64,000 nucleotides of DNA from Entonaema liquescens (GCA_902805475.1 CADCSX010000007.1:1984001-2048000), one strand, 5' to 3'. Counted from the first letter of the stretch, positions 46,654-59,760 are shown. The notes: a model not told the origin generated them from the sequence alone. A program made the numbers and translations.

Positions 46654-48039
46654 TTATGCCGTGCTCGTTTTCTTCGATTTCCATACTACCACTCTAGATG
46701 TTATGAGGATGATCGTCCCTCCAATAACAATTGTTGATCCCGCCCAAACCTGCGCCCATATGTATTTACCTCCGCTAGCATCAATGATGGCACCCATAGT
46801 CGGAGGTCCCGCCAGCGTAGCAAAGCCGCAAAGGCCGAACGTCATCCCAATCCACGTTCCCATTTTTGTCACGTCTTGAACAAAGCTGCTGGCGGCACTC
46901 GAAAAGATGCCCTGGGCAGCCCCGTTCACAAAACCCATAACCACAGAATAAGCATACATATCCGATCGCGTATGGACACCTATCCAACCAAATGCCATAA
47001 TTCCCAAGGCAAAACAGTTCAGCCCGTAAGTATCCACGGGGCCAATATAACGGTCGGCGATGTAGCCGAAAATGGGGCGTGCGGGCATAGCAACCGCATT
47101 AGTAATGAGCACGAAGTTGATAGATTCTAGGTCGCTTAATCCAATGCTTTCGCGAGCGAACGAGTTGATCTAGTAGTATATATGGTCAGCCCCAAAACCA
47201 CAACTTGTTAACCAACCCAATCATAAACTTACGTATATTAACATTGTAAACAGAGAAAAATATATAAGGAACGCGCCCACGGTGAACAAGGTGTATGGGG
47301 TGTTCCTGAAGGCCTTCAAGTCCAAAAGTGGTGCAGGCGTCCTCCGCAGTTCCCGCGGCTTCAGGAGGCTGAACCCAACGATGGCCAAAACGATACTTAT
47401 GAACCCGCATATCCGGACTGCCCATGGAAATCCGACCTTTGGTGTCAGGAATTGAACAACGGCTGGGTATAAAATGGCGCCGCTACTCGATCCACATCCA
47501 TTGAGGGATACTGCAAGCGATCGCTTCTTTTTGAAGTATGTAGCGACGTTTGCAGTTGCCGGCATAAACATCAACCCAGCCCCAATCCCCTGACAGAATC
47601 CCTGTGCAAGCAGGATCTGCCAGTACGTGTTCGCCAGGCTAGTCATGAACATGCCGAATATACACATTGTAGCCCCAACGGCATATAAGAGTCGCGGGTA
47701 TCCTGCATCGGACAGTCTACCAGATACCATTCCGATAAGGAAACATAAGAATATTTGTATCGAGCCTATCCACGACACTTGGGCGGCCGGTAGATTCATT
47801 GTCTGCTTATAATAAAGCTGGAAGACCGAGAAGCCTGTTCCGTAACCCCAGGACATCATATTGGCAATGTGGGCCGGTATAATCTGAGACCACGCAAGCC
47901 ATCCTCCATCTGGCGGCTCGTCAAGAGGTGCGGCCGACGAAGTATGTTCCAGTCTGAGATTTTCTACGAGGGTTGTGGAGTTACTCTTCGTACCGGGCCG
48001 GGGGCTCGAGCTTCTCCCTCCGCAGGATGCTATCGTCAT
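46654..48039 (-). CDS. major facilitator transporter, monocarboxylate porter (MCT/SLC16) type
   Basis: Exons 48039-47233 and 47169-46654 (GTAAGT...CTAG, phase 0) give 440 residues. The start is the first real ATG (MTIASCGG); the frame further upstream opens only with TTG. After a 45-residue polar N-terminus comes EPPDGGWLAWSQ, the MCT signature leading into helix 1. About twelve transmembrane segments follow, with GRLSDAGYPR in the loop between helices 2 and 3, ATYFKKKRSLAVSLNGCGSSSGA, and RPIFGYIADRYIGPV in the second half. The family moves monocarboxylates or related small acids by proton symport; fungal members are diverse and the substrate is unknown. It sits in the plasma membrane or an organelle membrane. 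The nearest gene upstream on the chromosome is the intron-bearing tRNA. Confidence 0.92.
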
Positions 48040-49039
48040 GGTTATTGGGTACGATCGAGTGCATCGGTATTCGAGGATAAGGAAATTTCGAAACGGGAAC
48101 AAGACGAATATTTACTATGAACATGGAGGCTCATGACTAAAACTTTACGACGCGTTCAGACAATATAAACTCTCCCAAACCGATATACGCCTTCCGAAAC
48201 TCAAATTATCATAGAAATGGAAAGCTCCGACATCGCTATTTCCATTATATTATTTCCTATACAGTCTACATCATGAAAGATTGCAAGTCCACCGCAAGGG
48301 CGTCCTCATAGATATGGTATAGAAGTTTGTGCGTACGTACGTCCGATCATATAGGCGAACCAAGACTGCCGACGTCTTGCGGTCAACTATTTCGGGGACC
48401 GGAACGGGAACGGAGCCCCGATGTCCCCCTTGGGGCATCTATGTCTCGGTTCCATCCTATCAGAAGAAGGGTATTTCCTGATAACCAAGGTCGCAATAGA
48501 CTAATCGCGTCATGTACAATGGATATATGCCAAGAAAATCAAATCCGATCGCGCTACGCATTACTCATAGCATAATACCCTAGATGGTAAAAATTATGAA
48601 GCCGCAGCGTCGTCTCGGGCCGACGCAATGCTACAATCCCAGTCGATCTTTTCAAAGTGTTGATCATTTGCTAATTTTCCCTCTCCTTACTTCGGTCTCT
48701 ATGAATAAATCTCGATGGTGTATTGTACCTAATGTGTTTACTGTGACGTTATCGTCGATTTAACTGGTGTCGCTGAAGATTAGTATCTTAATGATGAGGT
48801 TGAACTATAGATGCGCCTGGCGTTTGCTTCTTTGCGTCCTACTTACGGAGGCTATCTTGTAATGGGAATTCGATAGCTACGGGTCGCAATTCGTGATAGG
48901 CTAAGCCCGAGAGATGTAAAGACCCCACTTTAGTCATCAAGTTCAGGTACCAGCCAAGCAGAATCAAGCTAGAGAAACGCAAATTGTCGGCTCAACAATA
49001 CAGCCTACATATACACTAATAAAGCGCAAAATCGTCATA
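48040..49039. other. intergenic, MFS promoter side
   Basis: 1 kb with no supported gene. It is the upstream region of both the MFS gene (minus) and the tRNA (plus). Confidence 0.6.
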
Positions 49040-49129
49040 AGTCGCGTGGTCTAATGGTTATGATTTCTCGTTCACATTGATGTGTTCAAAGTCCCGAGAA
49101 GGTTCCGTGTTCGATCCACGGCGTGACTA
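49040..49129 (+). tRNA. tRNA with 17-nt intron, anticodon CAC (Val by anticodon)
   Basis: A complete cloverleaf can be drawn. The acceptor AGTCGCG (49040-49046) pairs with CGTGACT (49122-49128) with one G-T, discriminator A at 49129. The D arm follows T8. The anticodon stem is TCTCG/CGAGA, loop TT-CAC-A...C with CAC at 49073-49075. The intron is 49077-49093, at the canonical position 37/38, and its ATGTG can pair with the anticodon region CACAT. The T arm is CCGTG-TTCGATC-CACGG. The D arm and anticodon stem look like fungal tRNA-Glu while the anticodon reads Val, so the charging identity is less certain than the gene call. Confidence 0.85.
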
Positions 49130-51791
49130 TTCTTTTTGCGTCAGAACGCCTTTTATCACTCCTATTTTTTGTATTCCGTTTGGTCTCTGGTAATCTTTAT
49201 TTTTTAAATCTTATTTCATCCTATGTTATATTTATCTGTAACTAGACGAAACCGAGTCCATCGGCTAGGAAGTCCCGAGATAGCACAAGCATCTAAAGGA
49301 ATGGAATCATATATTTTCTTTTTTCACCTCTTCCCCCCCTCGCTCTCCTCCCCCTTTTCGGTTGACAGCAGTAAAAAGGAACGGATGGAATAAAAGTGAG
49401 ACTCGATGCGGGAGGCCGTTGTCAGCCCAGTGGGCGGTAATTGTCCGACAATGCGATTTAATTGTCTTTTTCTTCTCCTTCCTTGACGCTCTCTAAAATA
49501 ATAGTAATAATAATAGGTAAATAAAAAGGGGTGGCGCAGCTCCCCTCATCCTTCCCCCTCCCCCAGTGTCGTCGAAAATGCCAACGCCCGCTGTCTGTCA
49601 TGCCAGCCGTCGAATACGAAATGGGCGCTGACAGAATATGGCGTCTATATAATTATATCTTTTCGCCGAGAGGGCTTGATAGTAACCATGTCCGCTTCGT
49701 ATCCCAGTCACGCCATTTCCGTAGGTATAGTTTCGGCTTGCGGCAGGGGGAATGGGCGCGTACAGTATGGGTTTATATGTATATACCTACCTAAGGTAAT
49801 GTATAATATGGTATAATATGGCATGTTATGGTATGGTATGGCAAAAATGCCCACGGAGCAGATACGTCATGGCATTAGGACTCGGACAAAAACACAGGAT
49901 TCTACAGAACAGCATAGGTATAATATCACCGAGAGCGAAAAAAAAAAAACAATAATGATAGGTCGCTTTAATGGGAAAACCCCCCCGTATCCAAGGCCCC
50001 GGTTTTTGCGCTTTCGAAAGAGAACATCCGAGGGGGCGAGAAGAGTCTGCCTGCCTGCCTTTCGCATCGAACTGCTTTTTGTGCGCCTGTATGATAGATG
50101 AGGTACGATATGATGATGGATGATGGATTATGGGTGATGGATGATGTAGGGCTGCTGCGCTGGACGACCTGACATCTTGGGCTGGCATGCTGCGAAGCGA
50201 TCGTCGCACATATCTAGTAGTGCACTACATATCCGGCCGCGCGTGTGTGATCTCGAACCCTGCAGCGTCTCGAGCGACCTGGCCTACCTCAGAGAGCAAT
50301 TTTCCCCATCTTTGGTCTCTGCTTTACACGCATTTATCTCGTAGGTGGCTGCCACTTCGCATTCGCCTAGCCTTGCCCCGGGCGAATCCAAGACAATACG
50401 ACGTAACAAGCTTTTTTTAATTTTTATTTTACTCGTCGAGCTGATTGAGCTCTTCCCCCCCCCTTTTTTTTTTAAGTGTCTCTTTCTTATTTTGGGTTCC
50501 TTGCTCGCCGCCTCCATGTAGGTAGCCGGCGACAGCTGGGGCCTTGGCAGCTAATAGATTGTAGTAGGTTGTGCTGGCGCTTAATTGGGGCAATCATTAT
50601 TGTTATAAAAGAGGAAAATATGGGCACGCAGGGCAGATCAGATCGTCTGACTCTCATGCGAGCTGGAAGGGCAATGCCATATGTGATTTGCCGAGTTACG
50701 ATGGAAGCTTTTTCGTACGCGGTAGGAGGCTCTCATTATCGAGGAACGAGCTGGATGCTTAGTTTGATATGTTTTAACACTTGTGGCTGTACTTCATTGG
50801 AATCTAGTCCGCGATATTGGTTGCCGCTTGTGCTCTCATGTGTTCATACCCTGTCGACTCTCATATGTGAACTTTGTGGTCATGGTGACTAGCAGCAAAT
50901 AGGGGGGAAGTATACGTGCAGCATGTACGAGGGCCGACGAGTCCGTTCCAGGTCGTAGCGATACCTTGATCGTATCATATTATTCGCGAAAGATATGAGA
51001 TCTTGTGGTGAAACCTCGCGACTAATCTTACTTGTCACGGCTATCGAGCTGCCCCTATCACACAGATAGGTTTATGCTGTTCACTCTGCCCTTACTCCAC
51101 GCTCGTAGCGCCAACCAGCATGTTCGTGATAGGATAGAAGTCAAGCTACCCATCCATTCGGTCCCGACCTTGGAAGATCGTATCACCTCATCGTCTGTTG
51201 TTGGGCTATCAGATGCGATCTTGTAGATTCTCTCTCTGGGCATTAAATCACGTGCTCATATTGCTGCTGTGTACTGGAGTGTTCACTACGATTAGATGAG
51301 ATAGGTAAATGCCTTGGTTGCTTACTTATGCCTTCGTTTCCGAGGGTATTCATGTCTCTTTAGAAAGCAAGTCTCTTGTTTCACCAAGCGTGGGGGACTG
51401 TTACTACTAGTCGCCGTTAGCTGAGTCCCTTCGAGTTGTAATACAAACTATGCCCGGGGGATGGGTAAACAACAAATCTACAAGCCTTGTTATATCGACC
51501 AGAGCAGAATACGAAGAGATTCCCGTACTAAACACTATCGTCACAAGGACGTAGCGTATTTGTAGTTACTATTCGCACTCGTGTTAATACATTTCCAATA
51601 TCACACCAGGAACCACTTCCCTCCGCTGCTGACTTCATATAACATGCGCTTTTTATGCAACGCTAGCTACGACTATTACCACGACGCCCGCTATGATGAA
51701 AAGGGTACGATAACCGCCGCTACTGCCGTGTGACCACATAAGATCCTTCGTAAACCATCAGTAAGCAAGCTTCCGTTTGGGCAACAATATA
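49130..51791. other. intergenic, no supported gene
   Basis: 2.7 kb with low-complexity patches: GTATAATATG repeats (49798-49842), GATGATGG repeats (50100-50149) and a C8T9-like run near 50454-50474. Several short overlapping frames show no domain. The T-run directly after the tRNA (49130 onwards: TTCTTTTT) is a plausible Pol III stop. Confidence 0.55.
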
Positions 51792-53598
51792 TTAGGCATC
51801 CAATAGAGACTCATCTCTCTCCCAATGATCCCAAGTGGGCTTGTCATAACCATTCGGTCGTGTTGGCCTCACGTGGCCAATCTTGATCCCGCTCACTGTT
51901 AGTGGCTCCTTCGGCCACGCTACTATACCACCAAATCCCTCGCTATACGTGCTCTGCATGAGATGGTTAGCAAACAGCGTCGGGTGCAGAGACCTCACAC
52001 TAGCCAGGGCTCGCCGGCTAATTTCGTCGACAGAATCGTTGTGACGTAGTTCGAAGAAATTGGGGTCGTGCTCGCGACGTAACTGGTCCAGGATCTCAGT
52101 CGGGTACATACCCAGGGATAGGAGGAAGATGTCGTACTGCGAAAGACTCGTTCGACAAATCCAACTACCACCCTGCGTAGCCCTACGGTAGATGCCCGAC
52201 AACGCCGCAACAGTACCGACACATCCTGTGCCATAGTCGGACATAGGGAAAGGTGGAATGACCGGCTCGCCGAGGCCCATGAACCTACCTTGCTCCCATG
52301 CCACGCCCGTAACACAGTCGGCGATTTGCTGCCAGCCCGGGCGGCCCGCCCATTCAGCATCTATTTCGATACCGCCAAAGCAGTCCTCGGCTACGTAGAC
52401 GATACCCCTGCCTCGTTGAGCCGCCTTCGCTGCAAGATCCTCGGGACGATAACCGAGCCTCGCGATAACACCTGGTCGGTACCCATCGATGATCACGTCG
52501 GCTGTCTCAAGGAGAGACTGAAAAATCTCGGCATCACCTGCGTTTTTGAGATGTAAGGATGTCGTGTGTTTCCCGACATTGACGTCCAATTGAAAGAATG
52601 GAACATCTGGTAGCTGCGACGATGTAACCTTCAGGACAGATGCGCCATGCGCTGCTAGGGATCGACCAATGGTTGGTCCTGCAATTACCCGACACAGCTC
52701 GATAACACGAAGTCCCTGCAGACATTGACTTGACCCATTAATGGATTGTTCCGTAAATGGGACAGGTGGCGTATCAATTCTCAAGGGCTTTACGGTAAAT
52801 AATGGAAGAGACTCCATCGATTGGCCATGGCTGCTCTTTTGGAATTTTTCATTGGTGAGGACAGGGACACCTGCCTGGCCGTATTCCTGATTCAGCCTTT
52901 CCAATTCAGCTCCGGAAAACTGCCTGACAGCCCCTTCGATAGTGTTAATACAATCATGGTAATCTGTTAGACTGGGAGAAAAAGCGGGAAGGCCAATCAT
53001 CTTGAGGGTCTTGGTAGCGTCTAATGATCCGTGAATGTGATAGTACTCGCCTCGGTTCCTTGTCTCGTATAGACCCGCTGATAGGCGCCGGTATAAGATT
53101 GACTGGGCCTGGTTTAGGTCGGTATCTTATCACTGTAGTTAGCAAAATAGCTTCGAAGATGTACCTAGTAGGGATTATGTGAGACGAACCCGGAATTCGT
53201 TCCTTGGATTTGGGGTTGCACTTATCCAAGCCGTCGATACTGGTGAGGTATGTAGACATTAAGAAGGACGTCACACGTTCAAGAGTGACGTTAACCGTTC
53301 GTTTACGTTTCGCCCCCCTAATATCTGCAATGGCGGCAGCGGCGCACCCTTCCAGTGCCTTGAGTGCGGCTACCGCTTCTTGTTCACGCATGGGGCACGG
53401 GAAGCATACCGTATCCCCGGTACGAGAATATCTCAAAAATTTGACATTTTCAATGTATCGTAGGAAAGCCATCGGAACCTCCGTCTTGGTGACCTTCAAG
53501 AGGTGACTGAAGGCATCTTTTGCGCCCTTACTTACCGAGTAGGCTCCGGATCCCTCCCGCGTAGCGGGTGGCGCCATCTTAGCTTGATCAACGGTCAT
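51792..53598 (-). CDS. family III (CaiB/BaiF) CoA-transferase-like protein
   Basis: Exons 53598-53190 and 53125-51792 give 580 residues. The 64-nt intron has a GCTAAC branch site and an unusual AAG acceptor; only this join yields the family sequence RIPDTDLNQAQSILYRRLSAGLYETRNRGEYYHIHGSLDATKTLKMIGL. The CaiB core follows: LRVIELCRVIAGPTIGRSLAAHGASVLKV, a variant of the CoA-binding N-x-x-K-R-S strand (NVGKHTTSLHLK), ADVIIDGYRPGVIARLGY, and SDYGTG near residue 433, whose Asp aligns with the catalytic Asp known from formyl-CoA transferase. Fungal members have this long N-terminal half as a degenerate first copy. They are thought to move CoA between organic acids; the substrate here is unknown. 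It is divergent from the Zn2Cys6 gene. Confidence 0.88.
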
Positions 53599-56485
53599 GA
53601 TAGTGACAGCCAGGTAAGGTATGAGACAAGAGTGTGCCTGTACTGAGGATGAAGAGGGAAACCCCCAAAGAAGTACGCCACATTGCTATTTAAGTAGGAA
53701 ATTCTAGCGGATACAAATCACGATAGCAATACTTTGGTATATTACAACATATTGTGATTCATCAGATCTGGGACCACTCACCAAAACATGCCACCGGAAA
53801 GATCGTGACTCGGATTTATATAAGCAAGGGAACCTTTCGGCCTAGGGATAGGATAGTTGACGAAACCTGTCCCATCGGGCCCACGTCAACGACTCGTCTG
53901 GCCAAAGTGTACATGTCGACATTGGCACGTAGAAAAAGTCTAGAAACGTATCACCGGCACTACGACACGGTGACATGTTCAGTTTCCTCGAACCCAGACA
54001 TGCGTCGGACTGTCTAATCACGGACTAGGGGTACCCAAATTTACCAACAGGTTGACTCGGGCGGTACACCCAACAACGCGGAGGTTGTGAATGCAAAACC
54101 GCAAAACCTCACCCATCGGGATGAGTACATACAGGCAAGTATGACCTCGTGTGAATCTAGTGGACTGTCAGTTTTCAAGTCGAGAGGAGAACTGGGGTTT
54201 TGAGCAGGACTATCTAACGTCTCTACAGAAGCAAATTAACCGCCTATAAAAGAAACCCCGACTTACCTTCGAAACGGCGAAAGAGGAAAAAGATGAATAC
54301 TGCCGACATGTAAATTTGACGTTAGTATATTAAAATGGGCCATTTGAGTAAGGTACAGGTCAATCCGTGTTGACTGTGACGGCAGTATAGGACTAAGAGC
54401 CATGTGAGTTGTAGAAGTCTTAGTTGAAAGGGTTACATGCAGATTGTAAGTACTAAATTGAGGTCTCTTAAAGATGGTTTAAGGCCATGTGCAGAGACGG
54501 TAAAATGTTGGACATATATGTCAGAGGAGATATTGACGAATCAAGCTGCAGGATATTTGATGCGAGGGTTAAGTGCACCATCCGAGAAATGCGAGTCATT
54601 TAACCCAACACTTCCTTGGATTCTGATATCTAACGGCTTTCGGTGACACGTTGAATTTAAAATAACGTCCCTGACGGCTTGTCTTAGATGATTCATGTGT
54701 GATTTGAACGGCGATGCATAATTTTGATGAAGAGATGTTGAAGCTGTTTAGGAAGTACCTATTTTAATTCTTATTTTTAGTACAAATTCTTAGTAGCCAC
54801 CATAATTGAGCCGCAAAATGAAGCTCTTACCTACATAGGTACTTACATGTATGTATGTGGACAGTGCGTGGGACCCTAGGTACATACCTAGGTAGGTGAA
54901 GGTATGGAAGCTATCTATTGCCGTGTACATCTGATCGAACGGGGTACAAGAGGATACCTAACAACTCTAGGGCAATACCCATATAGTTACCCCTGTTCTT
55001 TCTGTATTCTTTTAGTATATTAACATGATCCATCATTTTTCTACCCCAGACGTTCTAGTTGTTTAGGTGCATTACCCGACAACTTTAACCACTAAGTAGC
55101 GACTTCTAAGCCTTTTCGATCTTCACCTAATGACAGATACGCACATTCTGTATTGGCGGAGTACGGAGTTTTATGTACCTTCTCCCACGTGGAAATTCAA
55201 ACCGCTTCTTCGACTCCCTTTCTTTCCCACTGTTTCGCCTGTTCTTTTTCCAAAACAAATCTAGGCAACGTTAGGTATGAACTCTCTACCTTGGTGTTCC
55301 CTATCTCGTTGTCAGATCTCGGTAACCTTTCCATATGTCACAAATATCACAAAGCCTACCTAGCTTGACTTAACTTAATATGGAAAACCAGATCTAATAA
55401 TTGATGGTGCTTCTGAGACATCTTACATCTGCCACTTGCCATGGCTACGGAGTTGATCAGTCACTTTTTTAATATCACTTCAATCTTCATTACTCAGATT
55501 CCATGATAAAGAATAAGAAGTAATAACTTAATTCTAGTCCCGGTGATCTTCGCAGGGTTTAATATGCGGATCTTAGTTTCTATCACAAAAGTCCGCACTC
55601 CTAATATTCCTAATATCATCTTTCAAGTTCATATTACATCAAGAAAGTCCACGTCAAAAGATGGAATAAATAAGCCGCTATCTCCCGTATTCAAGGCGGT
55701 GTTAAAAACGCCACCCAACTGCTAACGGAGTCTCACTTGATTGATCTACAGCCCAGCTGCCCAATCACGGTGCCATTCCTTCCCAGCCCTGTCACGGTTT
55801 GCCCATTGGAATCATGGCTAGAACAAGTCGAAGGCGGCCGACGCCGCCCTATTGTCCGGCTCAGGAGGAAGAAGCCAAGCCGGCAAGTTGGAGTGCATGG
55901 CTTTACGCTGGCTCCTCTCAAGAAAAACTTACCTAGCAAGCCGGCCCTTGCGTTCTCTCCATTAAACCTTTCATGATAGCTTTCTTCATGTCAATCTCCC
56001 GCTTCCGACACGTTCCGTCGGTCTCTGAGGTTCTTTGCCTTCCCTCACGTTCCTTCTCAGTCACCTTCTGTTGTGGCAGATCACTATAGCTCTCCAGTGA
56101 GCTGCTAGATACGGCTGTATACGTATACTTAGTTGTGCTCTTCTCCACCTAACCTACCATTCATACGTCTCGAGCAACCTTGGCGGATTCCCTTAGTTGC
56201 CTACAACCTATGCGGTTCGACCTCCATACTTCTGCCGGGTAGACAAGTTATCAATTGCTCGTATCATCCCACGATTCTGGACTTGGGCCCCGTTTGCTTC
56301 CCGATAAGGCTGAACCTAGGAACTTGTCCGTATCCGAGACCAACGTTCTTGTACCCGTAATACCGGCGCCGCCCCGAAATCATTTGTTTTTTTTGTTCTT
56401 TCTATCGTCCGACTTGTATTTTGTCGCCTTGTGGCGAAGCGTCGGATGGCGGATGTGACCTGGATCCCTTGTGGCTCAAACCATC
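53599..56485. other. divergent intergenic region between CoA-transferase-like and Zn2Cys6 genes
   Basis: 2.9 kb without a supported gene. It contains one TACCTAGGTA palindrome (54885-54894) with ATGT repeats beside it. The 500 bp before 56486 are C/T-rich, as is usual for a fungal 5' leader. Confidence 0.55.
54885..54894. repeat. TACCTAGGTA palindrome
   Basis: One of five perfect intergenic copies seen in the window; a further CCTAGGTAC lies just upstream at 54875-54883. Confidence 0.85.
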
Positions 56486-59400
56486 ATGACACGACCTAAG
56501 GTTGACCCTGACAAGAGGCAACGTACTGCCCAAGCATGCGACTCTTGTAAGCGTAGGAAACAAAAGGTCAGTGATTTCAATTTGGCTTTTCTAATCTCAT
56601 TCTCACCGTTACATCTCTCCTCTCGCGTCGATCTCATTATACTGCACCCTCCCACGTGAGACCATCGAACTCTCAACAGCGAATATATCGACTTGTAAGA
56701 TAATGTGTTATATCAAAAAAGAAAAAGAAAGAAAGAAAGAAAAAAGAAAGAAAAAAAACTTGTCTTGTAGTTTCTTCTACTTGATTGATGTACACCATGA
56801 GCGACGACGACGACGTGTGTTATGTCGCTTCCTCGGATGGCTTCTTAGGTCTCACAATGGCTGGTGTAATTGTGTAGCCCTTTGTGGATGGAATACTTCA
56901 AAACTATCGTACGATTTTGATGGGAATCAAGGCTTGTGGTCTTTATAGTTGCTAATGTGGATATTGTCGTAGTGCAACGGATTAAAACCGTGCAGTACGT
57001 GTGATAAACGGAGTCTCGAGTGTCTGTACACGCCGACAAGCCAGGAAACCGGTTCGCAGGAGCCCCTTGGATCCCCGTCCAAACGTCGACATACCGATAA
57101 CTCACCGAGGACTCTAAAGCTAGAATCTGGTCAGACATTCGCGACGCATCCCCAGTTTTTAGCGTCGTGGGATCAGTCTACTAACAGGTCGGCGATGAGC
57201 CTAGTAGAAATAGAACCGCTTGAGCCTAGCCAAAAGAAATTCATGGGAAACCCACGTCACCTACTCGCCAACAACGACCGCGAGTTCGATACTCGTTCGC
57301 GGATCAGCAATGTCAGCGGGGCTGCGGATGAAATAACCGTCATGCTTATACCCAGAATGCTCCAGGATTCAACGGGAAGAATACGTGAGTACGACCATAT
57401 GATATTCTCCCCAAATGAGCCACTATAGCTCCATATCCTCTCTCCAACAAGCTTCGCTGTGCTATTTATACCTCATGCGCAATATAATCTCTTATCAAGA
57501 GGGGTGAAAAATATGGTGCGGATACGCCGGCAAGCTGTTATAGTTTTTGGGTTTGGATTCCAGCTTACTGTTCTAAAGTTGAGGTTTTTGAGTACTAATC
57601 TGTCGCATAGAATACGTCGGCGAGTCTGGGAGTCTTGCTTATTTGATGTTGATTCGAATAATCGTTGAAAGCGTTTCTGGGCCATCAAACTTCACGAATG
57701 ATCCTCAAAGACACAACTTCGTGGAGAATATAATCGAGCTCCCGGAGGGTACGAGGGCGACCGGAGTCCTCCCAGATAGAAAGATAGCTGACATACTAGT
57801 CGAATCCTTCTTCATAAATGTACGTATACCAATCCAGTAATGGCTTAGTTTAACTAAGCACATTGCAGACATCGGGGCTTGTGGAAGTGTTCCATAAGGC
57901 AGACTTCCTCCAGCAAGTGGAGGAATGCTATAGCGATCCTCTAAATACCAGCTCGCCAAACCTGTGCATACTAAATCTGGTTTTTGCTATTGGTCTGGTC
58001 ATTGCTCGTCCGGCGCAGGGGACTGATGAGGCAACCGTAATTCAACGTCTGCACTCGGAACCCGCTAATCGAGCTGAATTATTCTTCCGGAATGCCAAAA
58101 AGCACGGCCCAGAGTCAGGATTTGAGGATGCAGATTTCTGGTCAATCCAGGCCCTCATCCTCATGTCTGTCTATATGCTATCAATTTCTAGAAGGAATGC
58201 ATCGCATGCTTACCATGGTAAGAAGACCTTCCCCTTTCCCTTTTCGGCATATGTATAGACCTTTCATCTTTAGCCCCTAACTGAGAATCGGTCTAATCGT
58301 GGTAATCAGGAATGGCAGTGCGATCTGCGCAGGCGCTGGGATTACACAGAGAAGAAAGCATGGCGGTCTTCGACTCTCACGTTGTTCGCCTTCGGAGAAA
58401 CGTGTGGAAGACTCTATTCGTCCTCGATCGTATCCTTGCAGCGAGTCTTGGGCGTCCCATAACTATATCAATAGAGGACTGCTCTGAGTATGTACTTGAT
58501 CATTCGATAGGTACCACGACCGACGAGCGCATGACCGGCGAGGTAGCAGACCCAGCAGCGCTGGATGCCGCGGTAAAAAGTTGCGATATAATTGGCTCTA
58601 CACTTAAGAAGATATACGCAGAGATGAAGGCATCGACTCTTGTCGCGCAAGAAATCGCAGATCGCCTCGAAAATTGGGAACGAGAACTGCATCAAACTTT
58701 TCATTGTAAACGGCACGTGGATGGTTCTATTGACTCGGCACAAGCCATCGCTTCCCTTCACATCAATCTCCTCCACTGCCACTCAGTATTACTCCTTACG
58801 AGGCCGTTTTTTCTATATCTTCTCAAAATGGGCTGTGATGACTTGTCTAGGAGTTCTAAGAAACCGCCTCATGTCAGTTCAAGACTGGACAGATTTTCTC
58901 AGGTCTGTGTAGAGGCTTCACAGCGCACCATAATTCTAGCGCAAGCGGCGCTAGACGGTGAATACTTGCCTCAGTGCAACCCTTTCGTGATGTTAGAAAC
59001 CCCCTTTCTTACAGTTAAAAGTTCAGAAGGGGTCAAAGAGCTGACAAGAGTATACATTCTCTCTTCAAACAGATATTTTGTTTTTTCGGCAGCCCTTATT
59101 ATCTTAAGTAATGAGTTCGCATCATTGTACCATATTCCCGATGCGGATGACTCGATTCGCAGTGCCATAACTATCCTCCAATACTGCAAAGAGATGGACG
59201 TTCAAGCTGAGAGGGTTCTGGACATCGTCGAAAACTTCCAACATGCAAATATGGACAGGCCAGAGACGGCCAAAAAGATACATTTACCTGGCCGGAAGAT
59301 TCCAACCGTGTTACATACGTTCCAGTGTGACACGATGCCCCCATTCTTCCGCCCTACCAGAGCTGAACGACAGGAGTTCTATCCAAGTGATATGGCGCTG

Positions 59401-59760
59401 GCAAAAGAGCGTCAAGTAGCCGGTCTCCCGGTATCGGGTTTGGAACAGACTATGCGTCCAATCATGGCACCAATGCTGCAGCAACCTAGTCCAGAAGGGA
59501 GTGTATCGTTGAATAGCGGCATCGCAACAGCTAGCATAGCACCGGGAATGGAAGCTCTCGGTAGCAGCGATCCGGAATTTGACTTGGATAGCTTGTGGCA
59601 GGGCTGGCAGCATCCTCAGCCTCCCGGTGGTATGGGTATCCCACAGTCCTTGCATCATATAGAGCCATTTGGTTCTTACGGGCTCCACCAGCCGCCGATG
59701 CCACACGGGAATGGTCTTAATTCCCATGTCCAGCCGTTTCCGCCGTCCAATTTCCGCTGA
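56486..59760 (+). CDS. Zn2Cys6 fungal transcription factor
   Basis: Exons 56486-56566, 56973-57384, 57611-57819, 57869-58217 and 58310-59760 give 833 residues. The zinc cluster is CDSCKRRKQK-C-NGLKPCSTCDKRSLEC (C-x2-C-x6-C-x5-C-x2-C-x6-C), residues about 18-43. It is split by a 406-nt first intron exactly before the third Cys. A basic linker (SPSKRRHTD) follows. Residues about 230-560 form the fungal-specific regulatory domain: GLVEVFHKADFL, the MAVRSAQALGLHRE helix, and RRNVWKTLFVLDRILAASLGRPITI. The C-terminus is Pro/Gly/His-rich (HQPPMPHGN). Such factors bind CGG half-sites as dimers in the nucleus. Target genes are unknown; the divergent CoA-transferase-like gene is a candidate. The ATG at 56486 is used because the longer frame opens with GTG. 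Confidence 0.92.
56716..56759 (+). repeat. purine-only tract (GAAA)n in intron 1 of the Zn2Cys6 gene
   Basis: About 44 nt of A and G only, mostly GAAA units, inside the long first intron. Confidence 0.9.
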
